Program-made: the position numbers and the translations under genes | Notes under the pieces: model-generated | The model's input: only the letters and a program-made list of their open reading frames with translations | Databases searched by the model: none | Told to the model about the DNA's origin: nothing | Shown here: one piece after another, positions 16,789 through 25,755 of the stretch | Numbering within the stretch: the stretch's first letter is position 1 | How the letters are laid out: every line of letters begins with the position of its first letter | DNA from: an uncultured Solirubrobacteraceae bacterium | GTDB lineage: Bacteria > Actinomycetota > Thermoleophilia > Solirubrobacterales > Solirubrobacteraceae | Reading direction: 5' to 3' | DNA: 64,000 nucleotides | Assembly (NCBI GenBank): GCA_902806205.1 | Contig: CADCVR010000019.1 | Coordinates: 20,046-84,045, forward strand

Positions 16789-17615
16789 GCGCTCACCACC
16801 CGCTCGGTCCCCGCGAGGTCGCGGCCGACGTCGGTCTCCCACGGGGATCCCTCGCCCGCCCAGAGGGCGCGTACGGCCGCCGCCTGCCCGGCGCCGACCT
16901 CCAGGCCGGCCAAGCGCGCGCCGCTCGCCCGGATCGCCGCGACCAGGCGGCGGTGCACGTCGAGGCCGTCGCTGCCGGCGAAGAGCGCCCGGGGTGGCTC
17001 GTGCTGCGCGATCTCGGGCGCCAGGGCGGCGCCCGTCTCGACGTAGGGCGGGTTGGAGAGCACGGCGCCGGCGTCGAGGCCGGCGAGGAGGTCGCCCTCC
17101 GCGAACGTCACCTCGAGGCCGAGCCGCCGCGCGTTGGCCTCGGCGACCGCGAGCGCCGCGCCCGAGACGTCGGTCGCGAGCACCTCGAGATCGGGCCGCT
17201 CGTCCTTGAGCGCGAGGGCGATCGCGCCGCTCCCGGTCCCCACGTCGACGACGCGCGCGCCCGGCGGGAGCCCCCGGACCGCCCACTCCACGAGCGCCTC
17301 GGTGTCCGGGCGCGGGATGAGCACGCGCGGGTCGACCTCGAGCTCCAGGCGCCGGAAGCCCTTGGTCCCCGTGAGGTAGGCGACGGGCACCCGTTCCACC
17401 GAGCGCCGCCGTACCGCGATCTGGAACGCGCGGATCGCGGGGCCCTCGACGGGCGTGTCGCGCTCGAGCATCAGCCGCGTGCGGTCGATCCCGAGCGCGT
17501 GGGCGAGCAGGATCTCCGCGTCGAGGCGCGGCGTGTCGACTCCCGCGCCCTCCAGCGCGATCTGGGCGGAAGCCAGCGCCTCGCCGATCGGCACGCCGGA
17601 GAACGGACCGGGCAT
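16776..17615 (-). CDS. prmC: Peptide chain release factor N5-glutamine methyltransferase
   Basis: A 279-aa SAM-dependent enzyme that methylates the glutamine of the GGQ motif in release factors. It has the N-terminal helical domain, VVDVGTGSGAIALAL (SAM site) and the substrate-binding NPPY at residues 188-191 (LSNPPYVETG). ATG 17615 overlaps the prfA stop as ATGA, so it is translationally coupled to its substrate's gene. A variable basic loop (RRRSVERVPVAYLTGTKGF) matches the family. Length is normal. Confidence 0.96.
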   Translation of the reverse strand: MPGPFSGVPIGEALASAQIALEGAGVDTPRLDAEILLAHALGIDRTRLMLERDTPVEGPAIRAFQIAVRRRSVERVPVAYLTGTKGFRRLELEVDPRVLIPRPDTEALVEWAVRGLPPGARVVDVGTGSGAIALALKDERPDLEVLATDVSGAALAVAEANARRLGLEVTFAEGDLLAGLDAGAVLSNPPYVETGAALAPEIAQHEPPRALFAGSDGLDVHRRLVAAIRASGARLAGLEVGAGQAAAVRALWAGEGSPWETDVGRDLAGTERVVSAWRP

Positions 17616-18667
17616 CAGCCCGCGCTGTCGGCCTGGTCCTCGAGCCGGCGGCGCTTCTCGTCGTTCTGCAGCGCGCTGGTGAACTCGGTCAGCTCACCCT
17701 CCAGGACGGCGTCGAGGTTGTGCGCGGTGAACTTGATGCGGTGGTCGGTGACGCGCCGCTCGGCGTAGTTGTAGGTCCGGATCTTCTCCGCGCGGTCGCC
17801 CGTGCCGACCTGCGCGCGGCGGTCTGAGCTCAGCGTGGCCTGCTGCTCGGCCAGGGCCGCCTCGTAGATGCGCGCGCGCAGGATGCGCATCGCCTTCTCG
17901 CGATTCTGCAGCTGGCTCTTCTCGTCCTGCATCGCGACGATGATGCCCGTGGGCCGGTGGGTGATGCGCACCGCGGAGTCCGTGGTGTTGACGGACTGGC
18001 CGCCCGGGCCGCCGGAGCGGTAGACGTCGATCTGCAGATCTGACTGCTGGACGTCGACGTCGACCTCGTCGGCCTCGGGCAGCACGGCGACCGTCGCGGT
18101 GGAGCTGTGGACGCGCCCCTGGGACTCCGTCGCGGGGACGCGCTGCACCTTGTGGGTGCCGCCCTCGAACTTGAAGATCGAGTAGGCGCCGTCCCCCTTG
18201 ACCGCGAAGGTGTACTTGCCCTCCCCCGCGTCCATCGCCTCGGTGGAGAAGCCGCGCTTCTCGGCGTACTTGGACAGCATGCGCGCGACGTCGCCGGCCC
18301 ACAGCGCGGCCTCGTCGCCGCCCGCGCCGCCCTGCACCTCCAGGATGACGCTCTTGTCGTCGTTGGGGTCGCGCTCGACCATCGCCAGGCGCAGCCCCTC
18401 CTCGATCTCCTCCAGGCGCGCGCGGGCGCCCGCGAGCATCTCGCGGACCTCGGGGTCCTCGCCCTCGGAGAGCATCTCCTGCGCGCCCTCGACGTCGCCG
18501 TGGCTGCGGCGCCACTGCTCGCAGAGCTTCGCGGCGGGCTCGAGCTGGGAGTACTCGCGGCCCACGTCGGCGTAGCGCCTGCGATCGGAGATCACCGCGG
18601 GGTCCGTCATCAGGCGACCGAGCTCGGCGAACCGCGCCTCGATCTGCTCGACCAGCTTCACGATCAT
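17615..18667 (-). CDS. prfA: Peptide chain release factor 1
   Basis: A 350-aa class I release factor reading UAA and UAG. The codon-recognition tripeptide PAT is in VQRVPATESQGRVHSS, and the catalytic GGQ is at residues 222-224 (RSGGPGGQSVNTTDSAV). Start ATG 18667 begins the conserved N-terminal helix (IVKLVEQIEARFAELGRLM). TACCCT lies eleven bases upstream on this strand. Divergent from the DJ-1 gene; followed by prmC and tsaC in an overlapping operon. The rpmE-DUF1385-prfA order is preserved apart from the decayed DUF1385 gene and an inserted DJ-1 gene. Confidence 0.97.
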   Translation of the reverse strand: MIVKLVEQIEARFAELGRLMTDPAVISDRRRYADVGREYSQLEPAAKLCEQWRRSHGDVEGAQEMLSEGEDPEVREMLAGARARLEEIEEGLRLAMVERDPNDDKSVILEVQGGAGGDEAALWAGDVARMLSKYAEKRGFSTEAMDAGEGKYTFAVKGDGAYSIFKFEGGTHKVQRVPATESQGRVHSSTATVAVLPEADEVDVDVQQSDLQIDVYRSGGPGGQSVNTTDSAVRITHRPTGIIVAMQDEKSQLQNREKAMRILRARIYEAALAEQQATLSSDRRAQVGTGDRAEKIRTYNYAERRVTDHRIKFTAHNLDAVLEGELTEFTSALQNDEKRRRLEDQADSAG

Positions 18668-18747
18668 TACGACCGGCGAGGGTAGCGGCGGGATCCGGCG
18701 AGGGCAGCCCCCTTGCGGACGGATCGCGGCACCGGCAGGCTCTCGCC

Positions 18748-19359
18748 ATGTCCACCGACCCAACCACCGCTCCGCGACATGTCGGGATCCTGCTGTTCGA
18801 CGGCGTCGAGGAGCTCGACGCCGTCGGACCCTGGGAGGTGCTGGCGCACTGGGCCCGTCACCACCCGGAGGACGGGTGGAACGTGTCGTGCCTCTCGCGC
18901 GACGGCCGTCCGGTCACCGCCGCCAAGGGCCTGGTCCTCGGCGCCCACGTCGCGTTCGACGACGCCCCGCGGCTCGACGTGCTCGTACACCCCGGCGGCG
19001 CGGGCACCCGCCCGCTGATGCGCGACGCGGCGTACCTGGACTGGGTCCGCGCGCAGCGCGCTGCCGTCCCGCTGCTGACCAGTGTCTGCACCGGCTCGCT
19101 GGTCTACGCCGCGGCGGGCCTGCTGCACGGACGTCCGGCGACGACGCACTGGGGCGCCGTCGACGAGCTGCGGGCGGTCGACCCCAGCGTGCACGTTCGT
19201 GAGCACGACCGCTGGGTCGACGATGGCGACATCATCACCGCCGCCGGGGTCAGCGCCGGGATCGACATGGCGCTCCACCTCGTCGCCCGCCTGGCCGGCA
19301 CCGACCGCGCCCGCGAGGTTCGGCGCGGTATCCAGTACGACCCGCAACCGCCGGTGTGA
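18748..19359 (+). CDS. DJ-1/PfpI-family protein, isocyanide-hydratase-like
   Basis: A 203-aa member of the DJ-1/PfpI superfamily. The nucleophilic elbow is Cys114 in LLTSVCTGSLVYAAAGLL, followed by GRPATTHWGAVDEL, the stretch typical of the isocyanide hydratase/AraC-N subgroup. The conserved Glu is within GVEELDAVGPWEV near residue 21. Substrate is unknown; roles range from isonitrile hydration to glyoxal detoxification. It is the only plus-strand gene inside an otherwise minus-strand translation block, which suggests insertion between prfA and the old DUF1385 gene. No clear ribosome binding site. Confidence 0.88.
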   Translation: MSTDPTTAPRHVGILLFDGVEELDAVGPWEVLAHWARHHPEDGWNVSCLSRDGRPVTAAKGLVLGAHVAFDDAPRLDVLVHPGGAGTRPLMRDAAYLDWVRAQRAAVPLLTSVCTGSLVYAAAGLLHGRPATTHWGAVDELRAVDPSVHVREHDRWVDDGDIITAAGVSAGIDMALHLVARLAGTDRAREVRRGIQYDPQPPV

Positions 19360-19365
19360 TCGCTA

Positions 19366-19529
19366 AGAACCTGTTTCGAAATGAGGCGCCGTCGTGAGGG
19401 AGCCGGATCGTGGATGACCGGCGTCGCGCGATGCCGTGATCAATCCTGTTCGGATTGATGGCGGCGTCGGGTGGCGTCGGTTGCCGCGAGACGGTTTCCT
19501 CACGGCCGCGCCTTTTCGAAACAGGTTCT
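19366..19529. repeat. Palindromic MITE-like element A
   Basis: About 164 bp with long imperfect terminal inverted repeats: the left end AGAACCTGTTTCGAAA recurs inverted at 19514-19529, with further pairing for about 35 bp. Inside are GCCGGATCGTGGATG (19402-19416) and a hairpin ATCAATCC-TGTTC-GGATTGAT (19439-19459). The same 15-mer and layout occur in element B at 41584. No ORF is present. Flanks are TAA and TAC. The right end supplies the TAG stop of the decayed DUF1385 gene. It may also act as a terminator for the DJ-1 gene. Confidence 0.7.
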
Positions 19530-19905
19530 ACGCCACGACCTCGACGCCGATGATGCCGGCCGCCGCGTCCTCCGGCGCCTGCGTGGAGAGCACCACGGTC
19601 AGCGCGATGATCGCCACCTCGAGCTGGCGGTGGTCGGGCTCGCGGGTCGGCCGACCGCCAGGCCGATGCCGCCACCAGCGCAAAGAGCCACGCGCCCGGG
19701 GAGAGCTCCTCGCCCTCGTCGCCCATCGTCGTATTGATCGAGACCAGCTGCTCAGCGCGCGGAACCCGATCCGCATCGACTCGTCGAGCGCGACGACGCC
19801 GCGCAGGACCGGCAGCCGCAGGAGCCGGTGGCGGCGCGGAACCGCGACGCCAGGGATCATGACGCCCTCGAGGACGGCCTTGGCCGCCGACGGGGCGTCT
19901 GACAC
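19528..19905 (-). pseudogene. Decayed DUF1385 (YqhQ-like) gene
   Basis: Remnant of a DUF1385 membrane protein, normally about 300 aa and usually encoded between rpmE and prfA. From GTG 19905 one frame gives AAKAVLEGVMIPGVAVPRRH then LLRLPVLRGVVALDESMRIG, matching the family N-terminus but lacking the usual segment between. A second frame carries SINTTMGDEGEELSPGAW. The first frame returns near the end with PTREPDHRQLEVAIIALT, the usual C-terminus. So at least two frame changes and large internal losses are present in about 375 bp. The stop codon is formed by the end of element A. Confidence 0.75.
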
Positions 19906-19914
19906 CCGCGGCGG

Positions 19915-20121
19915 TCAGCCGGACTTGCGGGCGGCGCGGCGCTTGAAGCGCTCCACGCGGCCACCCGTGTCGACCAGCTTCTGGCGACCGGTGTAGAACG
20001 GGTGGCAGTTCGAGCAGATCTCGACGTTGATCGTGTCCTGCGTCGAACGGGTCGTGAACTGGTTGCCGCAGGTGCAGGTGACCTGCGCCTCTGCGTACTT
20101 GGGATGGATCTCGATCTTCAT
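19915..20121 (-). CDS. rpmE: Ribosomal protein bL31, zinc-binding form
   Basis: A 68-aa 50S subunit protein at the subunit interface. The zinc ligands are present: Cys16 and Cys18 (VTCTCGN) and Cys37 and Cys40 ([12 protein letters not shown]), so it is the C+ type rather than the zinc-free YkgM type. The basic tail [14 protein letters not shown] is typical. TAGAAT lies eleven bases before ATG 20121 on this strand. It precedes the decayed DUF1385 gene, keeping the ancestral rpmE-DUF1385-prfA order. Confidence 0.97.
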   Translation of the reverse strand: MKIEIHPKYAEAQVTCTCGNQFTTRSTQDTINVEICSNCHPFYTGRQKLVDTGGRVERFKRRAARKSG

Positions 20122-20303
20122 GGCTTAAGAGGATTCTAGCGCCCGGGTCGCTGTCTGAGGGGCCGGCCTGGACGCTCGTCGCGACCTCGGGTGCAGCCGG
20201 TGGGGGGAATGCCGCCTTCGCGTCAAATGGCTGACACATCGGCGGCGACTTTTGGTGACGGCCCCGGGAGTCGCGCATCGCATTGTTACCCTCCTGCCGA
20301 AAT

Positions 20304-22928
20304 ATGGGACTTCTTCACGGGACCGCGCCGCTGGGCGACGCTCGCGACACGACGCCAAAGGGCTGGGGCACCGAGACGGCGATCTGCCTGTTCGCGGCGG
20401 TGCTCGCCTTCGGGACGCTCGCGTGGATGCAGATGCTTCACACCTACGTCGTCGCGTTCGAGCCAGGCACCGGCGGTTCGCATTTCCTGCGTGACGGGCT
20501 GCTGCTGCTGCCCCTGGGGCTGGCGGCGTCCTTGTGGGGCTTGCACCGTCGAACAGACGCCGGCCTGCTGAGGGTGGCGGCGGTCACCGCCGCGGCGTTC
20601 GTCGCCCTGCTCGTCCCGGCGACGGCGGCTCACAGCGTCCTGCACGACGCCGACGCGGCGGGGGCGGCCCACGCCGGCGCCTCCGGGGGCACGGTCACGC
20701 TGCCGATGGCGCCGGAGAGCCATGGGCTCACGAGCACGGTGGTCCACGGCTTGACGGACGCGTTGCTCGCCCTGCCGGTCGCGTTCTTGCTGTCGCTGGT
20801 CGCGCTTGCCCTGCTGCGCCGACGCCGCCGGCCGGCGGTCATCCCCGCCGCCCCTCGCAGGCGACTCGTGCTCACCGTCTCGACCCTGGTCGTCGCGGCC
20901 GCGGCCGCGGCCGTGCCGATGAGCGGGGCGGCCAGCCCCGACTTCCCCCGCTTCACCCAGCCCTTGACGATTCCGCCCGTGCTCACCGGCCGGGACATCA
21001 CCCTCACCATGGCCCAGACGCAGCAGCAGGTCCTGCCCACGGGTCCACCGACGACGGTCTGGACCTACAACGGCAGCATGCCCGGGCCGACCATCCGCCG
21101 GCCGACCGGCGAACCGACGAACGTCACCATCAAGAACGACCTGCCCGCGACCGCCGGGAGCATGTCGACCCACCACCACGGGGCGCAGACGACCGAGGAC
21201 AGTGACGGACACCCGACGAGCTTCCTGATCCCCCCGGGCGGCAGCAAGACCTACGTCTATCCCGCGATCGACAACGGCGCCCCCGAGCGCGCGGCCCCGC
21301 AGTGGTACCACGACCATCGAGACATGGTCACGGGACGCAACGTCTGGATGGGCCTCTTCGGCGCGTTCATCTACGACGATCCCCTGGAGCAGAGCCTGAA
21401 CCTCCCGAAGGGTGAGCACGACGTCCCGCTGATGGTGGCCGACCGGACGTTCGACGCCGAGAACCAGATGCCCTACACCTTCCTGGCCGGCGGCGTCATG
21501 GGCGACGTGATCCTGGTCAACGGGGTCCCTCAGCCGTTCCAGGAGGTCGGGGACCGCCGGTACCGCTTCCGGCTCTACAACGTCTCGAACAAGCGCGACT
21601 ACAGCTTCCGCCTGAGCAACGGCCAGTCGATGACGCAGGTCGGCGCCGACACCGGATTGCTGCCCGCGCCCGTGTCGCGCACGAGCATCCGGCTGGGGCC
21701 GGCGGAGCGCGCCGACGTGATCATCGACTTCGCGGGTCGCCTCGGCGAGAACATCGTGCTCCAGAACGCAGAGGCATTCTCGCCGTCTGACCGGACTGCG
21801 GAAGTGATGCAGTTCCGGGTGACGCGGGACGTCAACGACACGAGCTCCCCGCCTCCCGCCACGCTGAGGCCGCTGGCGCCGACCGCCCCGCCGGTCGTCA
21901 CCCGCACCTGGAACTTCGACCGCACGGCCGGGAAGTGGACGATCAACGGGGCCGGGTTCGACCCCGCCCGCGTCGACGCGAAGCCGACGCTCGGCACGAC
22001 CGAGCGCTGGGTGTTCCGCAACCCGACGACCCAGGCGCACATGGTCCACGTCCACCTGGGCGACCAGAAGCTCGTCACCCGCGACGGCCAGCCGCCGCCG
22101 GCCTTCGAGCGGCTCAAGGAGACGTGGTACGTGGCCCCGGGCGAGGAGGTGGTGGTGGACATCCCGTTCACCGACTACACCGGCACGTTCATCATGCACT
22201 GCCACGTCCTCGAGCACGAGGACGACGGGATGATGACCCAGTTCCAGACGCTTCCCGGCCGCGCGGCCGATCCTCATCCCCCCGGGCACTCCCCTCCGGG
22301 GACCGGGAAGCCCCCCGCGCCGACGCCGCCGACGCCGGGGCGGACCACGCAGCTCAAGGCCCCGGCGAAGCTGCGGGTGGAGCGCGCCCAGATTCGCGAC
22401 GGGCGCCTGCAGGCGCTGGTGCGCACGACCGCGCTGGCGACGGGCAGCGCGCGCGTCAGCCTCCAGGCGGCGGGGCAGACGGTGACGTTCTCCGAGCCCA
22501 TCGTGCGCGGCACGGTGCGCGTGTCGCGCAAGCTGTCCCGGGCGCAGTCGCGGCTGGGCACGGGGATCCTGAGCGTCTCCTACGCAGGCAACGCGCGCGT
22601 GCGGCGCGACGCGGTACGCCTGCGCGCGGCAAGCCGCTCGGCGAGGCTGGTCCGGAAGACGGCGCGCATCGTCGCCGGTGAGCTGCAGGTCTCCGGAACG
22701 GTCTCCCGCGCGGCGCCCGGCGTGGTGCGGGTGCGCCTGGGCTACGACGCCGGCGACGGGACGGCGAAGTTCCTCAACTACCGCGCGCGGATCACCCGCG
22801 GTCGCTGGCGCCTGTCGGAGAAGCTGCCGACGGCCGCGCGCCGGGGCGGCCAGCTGTCGATCCAGTACACCGGCTCGCTCCGCGGACGGATCGCCGGCGC
22901 GCAGACCGAGAAGCAGGTCACCCCCTGA
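20304..22928 (+). CDS. Membrane-anchored multicopper oxidase with C-terminal beta-domains
   Basis: An 874-aa protein of unusual design. Residues 1-215 contain four or five hydrophobic segments with a His-bearing loop. Residues 220-655 are a CueO-like multicopper oxidase with all copper ligands: HHHG (about 290), WYHDH (His336), HMVHVHLG (579-584) and [14 protein letters not shown] (His632, Cys633, His634, His638, axial Met643). A Pro-rich linker (660-695) leads to a C-terminal region with two or three repeat-like beta segments. It probably oxidises metals or phenolics outside the membrane. ATG 20304 follows TACCCT by eleven bases; an upstream TTG at 20283 is less likely. A strong terminator follows. 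Confidence 0.9.
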   Translation: MGLLHGTAPLGDARDTTPKGWGTETAICLFAAVLAFGTLAWMQMLHTYVVAFEPGTGGSHFLRDGLLLLPLGLAASLWGLHRRTDAGLLRVAAVTAAAFVALLVPATAAHSVLHDADAAGAAHAGASGGTVTLPMAPESHGLTSTVVHGLTDALLALPVAFLLSLVALALLRRRRRPAVIPAAPRRRLVLTVSTLVVAAAAAAVPMSGAASPDFPRFTQPLTIPPVLTGRDITLTMAQTQQQVLPTGPPTTVWTYNGSMPGPTIRRPTGEPTNVTIKNDLPATAGSMSTHHHGAQTTEDSDGHPTSFLIPPGGSKTYVYPAIDNGAPERAAPQWYHDHRDMVTGRNVWMGLFGAFIYDDPLEQSLNLPKGEHDVPLMVADRTFDAENQMPYTFLAGGVMGDVILVNGVPQPFQEVGDRRYRFRLYNVSNKRDYSFRLSNGQSMTQVGADTGLLPAPVSRTSIRLGPAERADVIIDFAGRLGENIVLQNAEAFSPSDRTAEVMQFRVTRDVNDTSSPPPATLRPLAPTAPPVVTRTWNFDRTAGKWTINGAGFDPARVDAKPTLGTTERWVFRNPTTQAHMVHVHLGDQKLVTRDGQPPPAFERLKETWYVAPGEEVVVDIPFTDYTGTFIMHCHVLEHEDDGMMTQFQTLPGRAADPHPPGHSPPGTGKPPAPTPPTPGRTTQLKAPAKLRVERAQIRDGRLQALVRTTALATGSARVSLQAAGQTVTFSEPIVRGTVRVSRKLSRAQSRLGTGILSVSYAGNARVRRDAVRLRAASRSARLVRKTARIVAGELQVSGTVSRAAPGVVRVRLGYDAGDGTAKFLNYRARITRGRWRLSEKLPTAARRGGQLSIQYTGSLRGRIAGAQTEKQVTP

Positions 22929-22936
22929 CCGAACGC

Positions 22937-22989
22937 GGGCGGCGTGTGCTCAGATCCACCTCAGGGGTGGATCCGAGCGCACGCCGCCC
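22937..22989. terminator. Long bidirectional terminator hairpin
   Basis: GGGCGGCGTGTGCTC (22937-22951) pairs with GAGCGCACGCCGCCC (22975-22989) with one mismatch. Inside it GATCCACC pairs perfectly with GGTGGATC around TCAGG. The stem exceeds 20 bp and sits in the 72-bp gap between the multicopper oxidase and the convergent ETF-QO gene. There is no U-tract. Confidence 0.78.
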
Positions 22990-23000
22990 CACGTCGGCCT

Positions 23001-24773
23001 CTACATCAGCTGGTACAGCGGGCCGTCGCCGCCCTCCGGGGTCGTCAGGCGACCGCCCTTGGCCGTGATCGCTCCGCACTGCACGCAGTTGGTGTAGTTG
23101 ACGATGACGTCGACGTGGGCCCGGGGGTCGCCCTCGGTCGCCTCGAGCTGCTCCTCGGCGATCTCGTAGACGCCCGCCGGGCACATCCAGCGCCAGGACT
23201 CCGCGATCACGCGCGGGACGTTCTTGCGCACCCTGATGTGGTTCGGGGCGTCGTCGCGGGTCGCGTTGCCGGTGATGAAGACCGAGGAGAGCTTGTCGAA
23301 CGTGTACGTGCCGTCCGGCTTGGGGTAGCTGTCCTTCGTCTTGCCGAGGAACATCGGCGTCTCGTCGGAGGGCTTCATCGGGATGCGGCGGGCGGGGAAC
23401 CTCCCCTTGGTCGCGATGAGCAGATTGGTGAGCGGCCCCCCCTTGATCAGACCCTTCTGCGCCAGGGGCTGGCGCGTGTTGCGCACCTCCCACAGCTCCT
23501 GGCCGACCAGTGAGGCGTCGATGTCCTCCTCGTACCGCGCGAAGCTCGTCTCGCCGCGCTTGAGCGCGTGATGGATGTTCTCCGCGGCGATGATGCCGGC
23601 CTTGATGGCGTAGTGGACGCCCTTCAACGCCGTCGTGTTGACCATGCCGCCGGCGTCGCCGACGAGCACCGCGCCCGGCATGGAGAGCTTCGGCATGGAC
23701 CAGTAGCCGCCGCCGGGCAACGCCTTGGCGCCCCAGCCGACGCGCTCTCCGCCCTCGAGGATCCGCCTGACGAGCGGATGCAGCTTGAACTGCTGCAGGA
23801 GGTCGTGGGCGGAGGTGGTCGCGTCGGCGTAGTCGAGGTCGACGACGAATCCGATGGAGACCAGATCCTCGCCGGTCTTCTCGTTCTTCATGGGGTAGAT
23901 CCACGACCCCCCCGTGTGGTGGTACTTCGCGCTCAGCTTGAGCGGCCAGGGGCCGATCGTGTGGATCACGCGGTCCAGCGGCTCGGCCACCTTCCAGATC
24001 TCCTTCACCCCGAGCTCCCAGCTCTGGGGCTCGCGGCCGGCGGCGAGGCCGAACTCCCGGATGGCGGCGCCCGTCAGGTGGCCCCAGCAGCCCTCCGCGA
24101 GGACCGTGGCCTGCGCGGTGATGTCGGCTCCCGGCTCGAAGTTGCCGAGCTCCTCGCCGTGCTTGCCGCGCCCCTTGTCGCCCGAGCGGATGCCCTGGAC
24201 GCGCCCGTCGGTGACCAGCAGCGCGGTGGCGGCCGTCTCGGTGAGCACGTAGGCGCCCGCGGCTTCGGCCTGCGCGGCGAGGTACCGGCACAGCGCGGCG
24301 ACGGAGATGACCTCGGCGCCGTGGTTGCGAAACGGCGGTGGGGTCGGGATGCGCACCGACGTCTTGGAGGAGGGCAGCAGGTACACGCCCTCCTTCTCGA
24401 CCTCCCCGAACGCGAAGCCGGCTTCGCGCCAGTCCTCGCGGGAGACGTCGGGCAGCAGCTCCAGCAGCGGGTCGGGCCGCATGACCGCACCGGACAGGTT
24501 GTGCCCGCCGCAGGCCTTGGCCTTCTCGACGACGGCGACGGGGACCTCGCCGAGGCGCTCCATCGTCTGCGGGTCGTCCCCGAGCAGCTGGAGCAGCCGG
24601 GTCGCGCAGGCGAGGCCCGCGGTACCACCGCCGACGATCGCCACACCGACCTCGATGCGCTCGTCCTCGGGGTCCAGGGCGCGCTTGACGAACTCGCGCT
24701 GCGAGTCCACCGGGGGAGGGAACGCGGCGGGAATCGTCGCGTGTGCGTTGCCGTCTTGGTTCCTACCGGCCAT
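23001..24773 (-). CDS. Electron transfer flavoprotein:quinone oxidoreductase
   Basis: A 590-aa membrane-associated flavoprotein that passes electrons from reduced ETF to the quinone pool. The FAD site is VGVAIVGGGTAGLACATRLL near residue 45. The ETF-QO signature GGHNLSGAVM, the quinone-site region, VGDAGGMVN and the C-terminal CPAGVYEI are present. The iron-sulfur domain is incomplete. Cys531, Cys563 and Cys566 are present, but residue 569, where the CxxCxxC pattern needs the fourth ligand, is Ile (NCVQCGAITAKGG). The cluster may be three-iron, use another ligand, or be absent. Eight bases follow the etfA stop; one operon with etfBA. Confidence 0.93.
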   Translation of the reverse strand: MAGRNQDGNAHATIPAAFPPPVDSQREFVKRALDPEDERIEVGVAIVGGGTAGLACATRLLQLLGDDPQTMERLGEVPVAVVEKAKACGGHNLSGAVMRPDPLLELLPDVSREDWREAGFAFGEVEKEGVYLLPSSKTSVRIPTPPPFRNHGAEVISVAALCRYLAAQAEAAGAYVLTETAATALLVTDGRVQGIRSGDKGRGKHGEELGNFEPGADITAQATVLAEGCWGHLTGAAIREFGLAAGREPQSWELGVKEIWKVAEPLDRVIHTIGPWPLKLSAKYHHTGGSWIYPMKNEKTGEDLVSIGFVVDLDYADATTSAHDLLQQFKLHPLVRRILEGGERVGWGAKALPGGGYWSMPKLSMPGAVLVGDAGGMVNTTALKGVHYAIKAGIIAAENIHHALKRGETSFARYEEDIDASLVGQELWEVRNTRQPLAQKGLIKGGPLTNLLIATKGRFPARRIPMKPSDETPMFLGKTKDSYPKPDGTYTFDKLSSVFITGNATRDDAPNHIRVRKNVPRVIAESWRWMCPAGVYEIAEEQLEATEGDPRAHVDVIVNYTNCVQCGAITAKGGRLTTPEGGDGPLYQLM

Positions 24774-24780
24774 AAGGGTC

Positions 24781-25755
24781 CTAGGCGCCGCGCTTGGCCG
24801 CGATCGCCTCGGTGAGCTTGGGCACGATCTTGTTCAGGTCGCCGACGACCCCCAGGTCTGAGAACTCGAAGATCGGGGCGTTCGCGTCCTTGTTGATCGC
24901 GACGATGTTCTCCGAGGACTGCATGCCGACCTTGTGCTGGATCGCGCCGGAGATGCCGGCGGCCAGGTAGAGCTTCGGCGCGACGGTCTTGCCCGTCTGA
25001 CCGATCTGGCCGGCGTACGGGTACCAGCCGGCGTCGACGACCGCGCGCGTGGCGGCGACGGCGGTGTTGCCGCCGAAGGCCCTGGCGAGCTCCTCGAGGA
25101 GGCCGAAGCCGTCGGCGTTCCCGAGGCCGCGGCCACCGGCGACCAGCGTGCCGGCGCCCTCGATGTCGACGTCGGCGCCCCGCTGCTCGCCGCGCGAGAC
25201 GATCACGGCCCGTGCCGCCTGCGGCGATGGCTCGGCCTCCACCGCGACGACCTCGGCCGAACCACCCGAGGTCTTGGCCTCGAACGCGTTCAAGCGCCCG
25301 ACGATGATGCCCTTGTCCCGGTAGCGGGACTGCGAGATGGCGGAGTCGCCGAGGATCGGGCGCTGGGCGATCAGCTTGCCGTCCTCCACGATGACGCCCG
25401 TGACCTCCATCGTCACCCCGGCCCGGAGCCGGGCGGCAAGGCCGGCACCGGCCTCGAAGCCCACCAGGCCGCCGCCGAACAGGGCGTACTGGACGCCGTT
25501 CTCCTCCATCACCTGGGCCATCACGTCGACGACGGGTTGCGCGAGGCCCTCGGGGCCTTCGGCCTTGAAGACCTTGGCGGCGCCGTAGTCGCCGAGGGTC
25601 GCGGCGAGCGCGTCGGGAATCTCCTGCCCGACGACGACGGCGTGCGCCTGACCGCCGGTCTCGGCCGCCAGACGCGCACCCTCGGTGATGGCTCCGAGCG
25701 AGTTCTTGTTGAAGGTTCCCTCGTGGTGCAGGGCGTAGATCAGGATGTCGGCCAT
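24781..25755 (-). CDS. etfA: Electron transfer flavoprotein subunit alpha
   Basis: A 324-aa ETF alpha subunit, which binds FAD and shuttles electrons from acyl-CoA dehydrogenases. The C-terminal FAD domain is clear: [19 protein letters not shown] near 213 and [23 protein letters not shown] near 255, then [22 protein letters not shown] 25755 overlaps the etfB stop as ATGA. The downstream gene is its quinone oxidoreductase, so the operon encodes the whole path from flavoprotein to quinone. Confidence 0.96.
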   Translation of the reverse strand: MADILIYALHHEGTFNKNSLGAITEGARLAAETGGQAHAVVVGQEIPDALAATLGDYGAAKVFKAEGPEGLAQPVVDVMAQVMEENGVQYALFGGGLVGFEAGAGLAARLRAGVTMEVTGVIVEDGKLIAQRPILGDSAISQSRYRDKGIIVGRLNAFEAKTSGGSAEVVAVEAEPSPQAARAVIVSRGEQRGADVDIEGAGTLVAGGRGLGNADGFGLLEELARAFGGNTAVAATRAVVDAGWYPYAGQIGQTGKTVAPKLYLAAGISGAIQHKVGMQSSENIVAINKDANAPIFEFSDLGVVGDLNKIVPKLTEAIAAKRGA

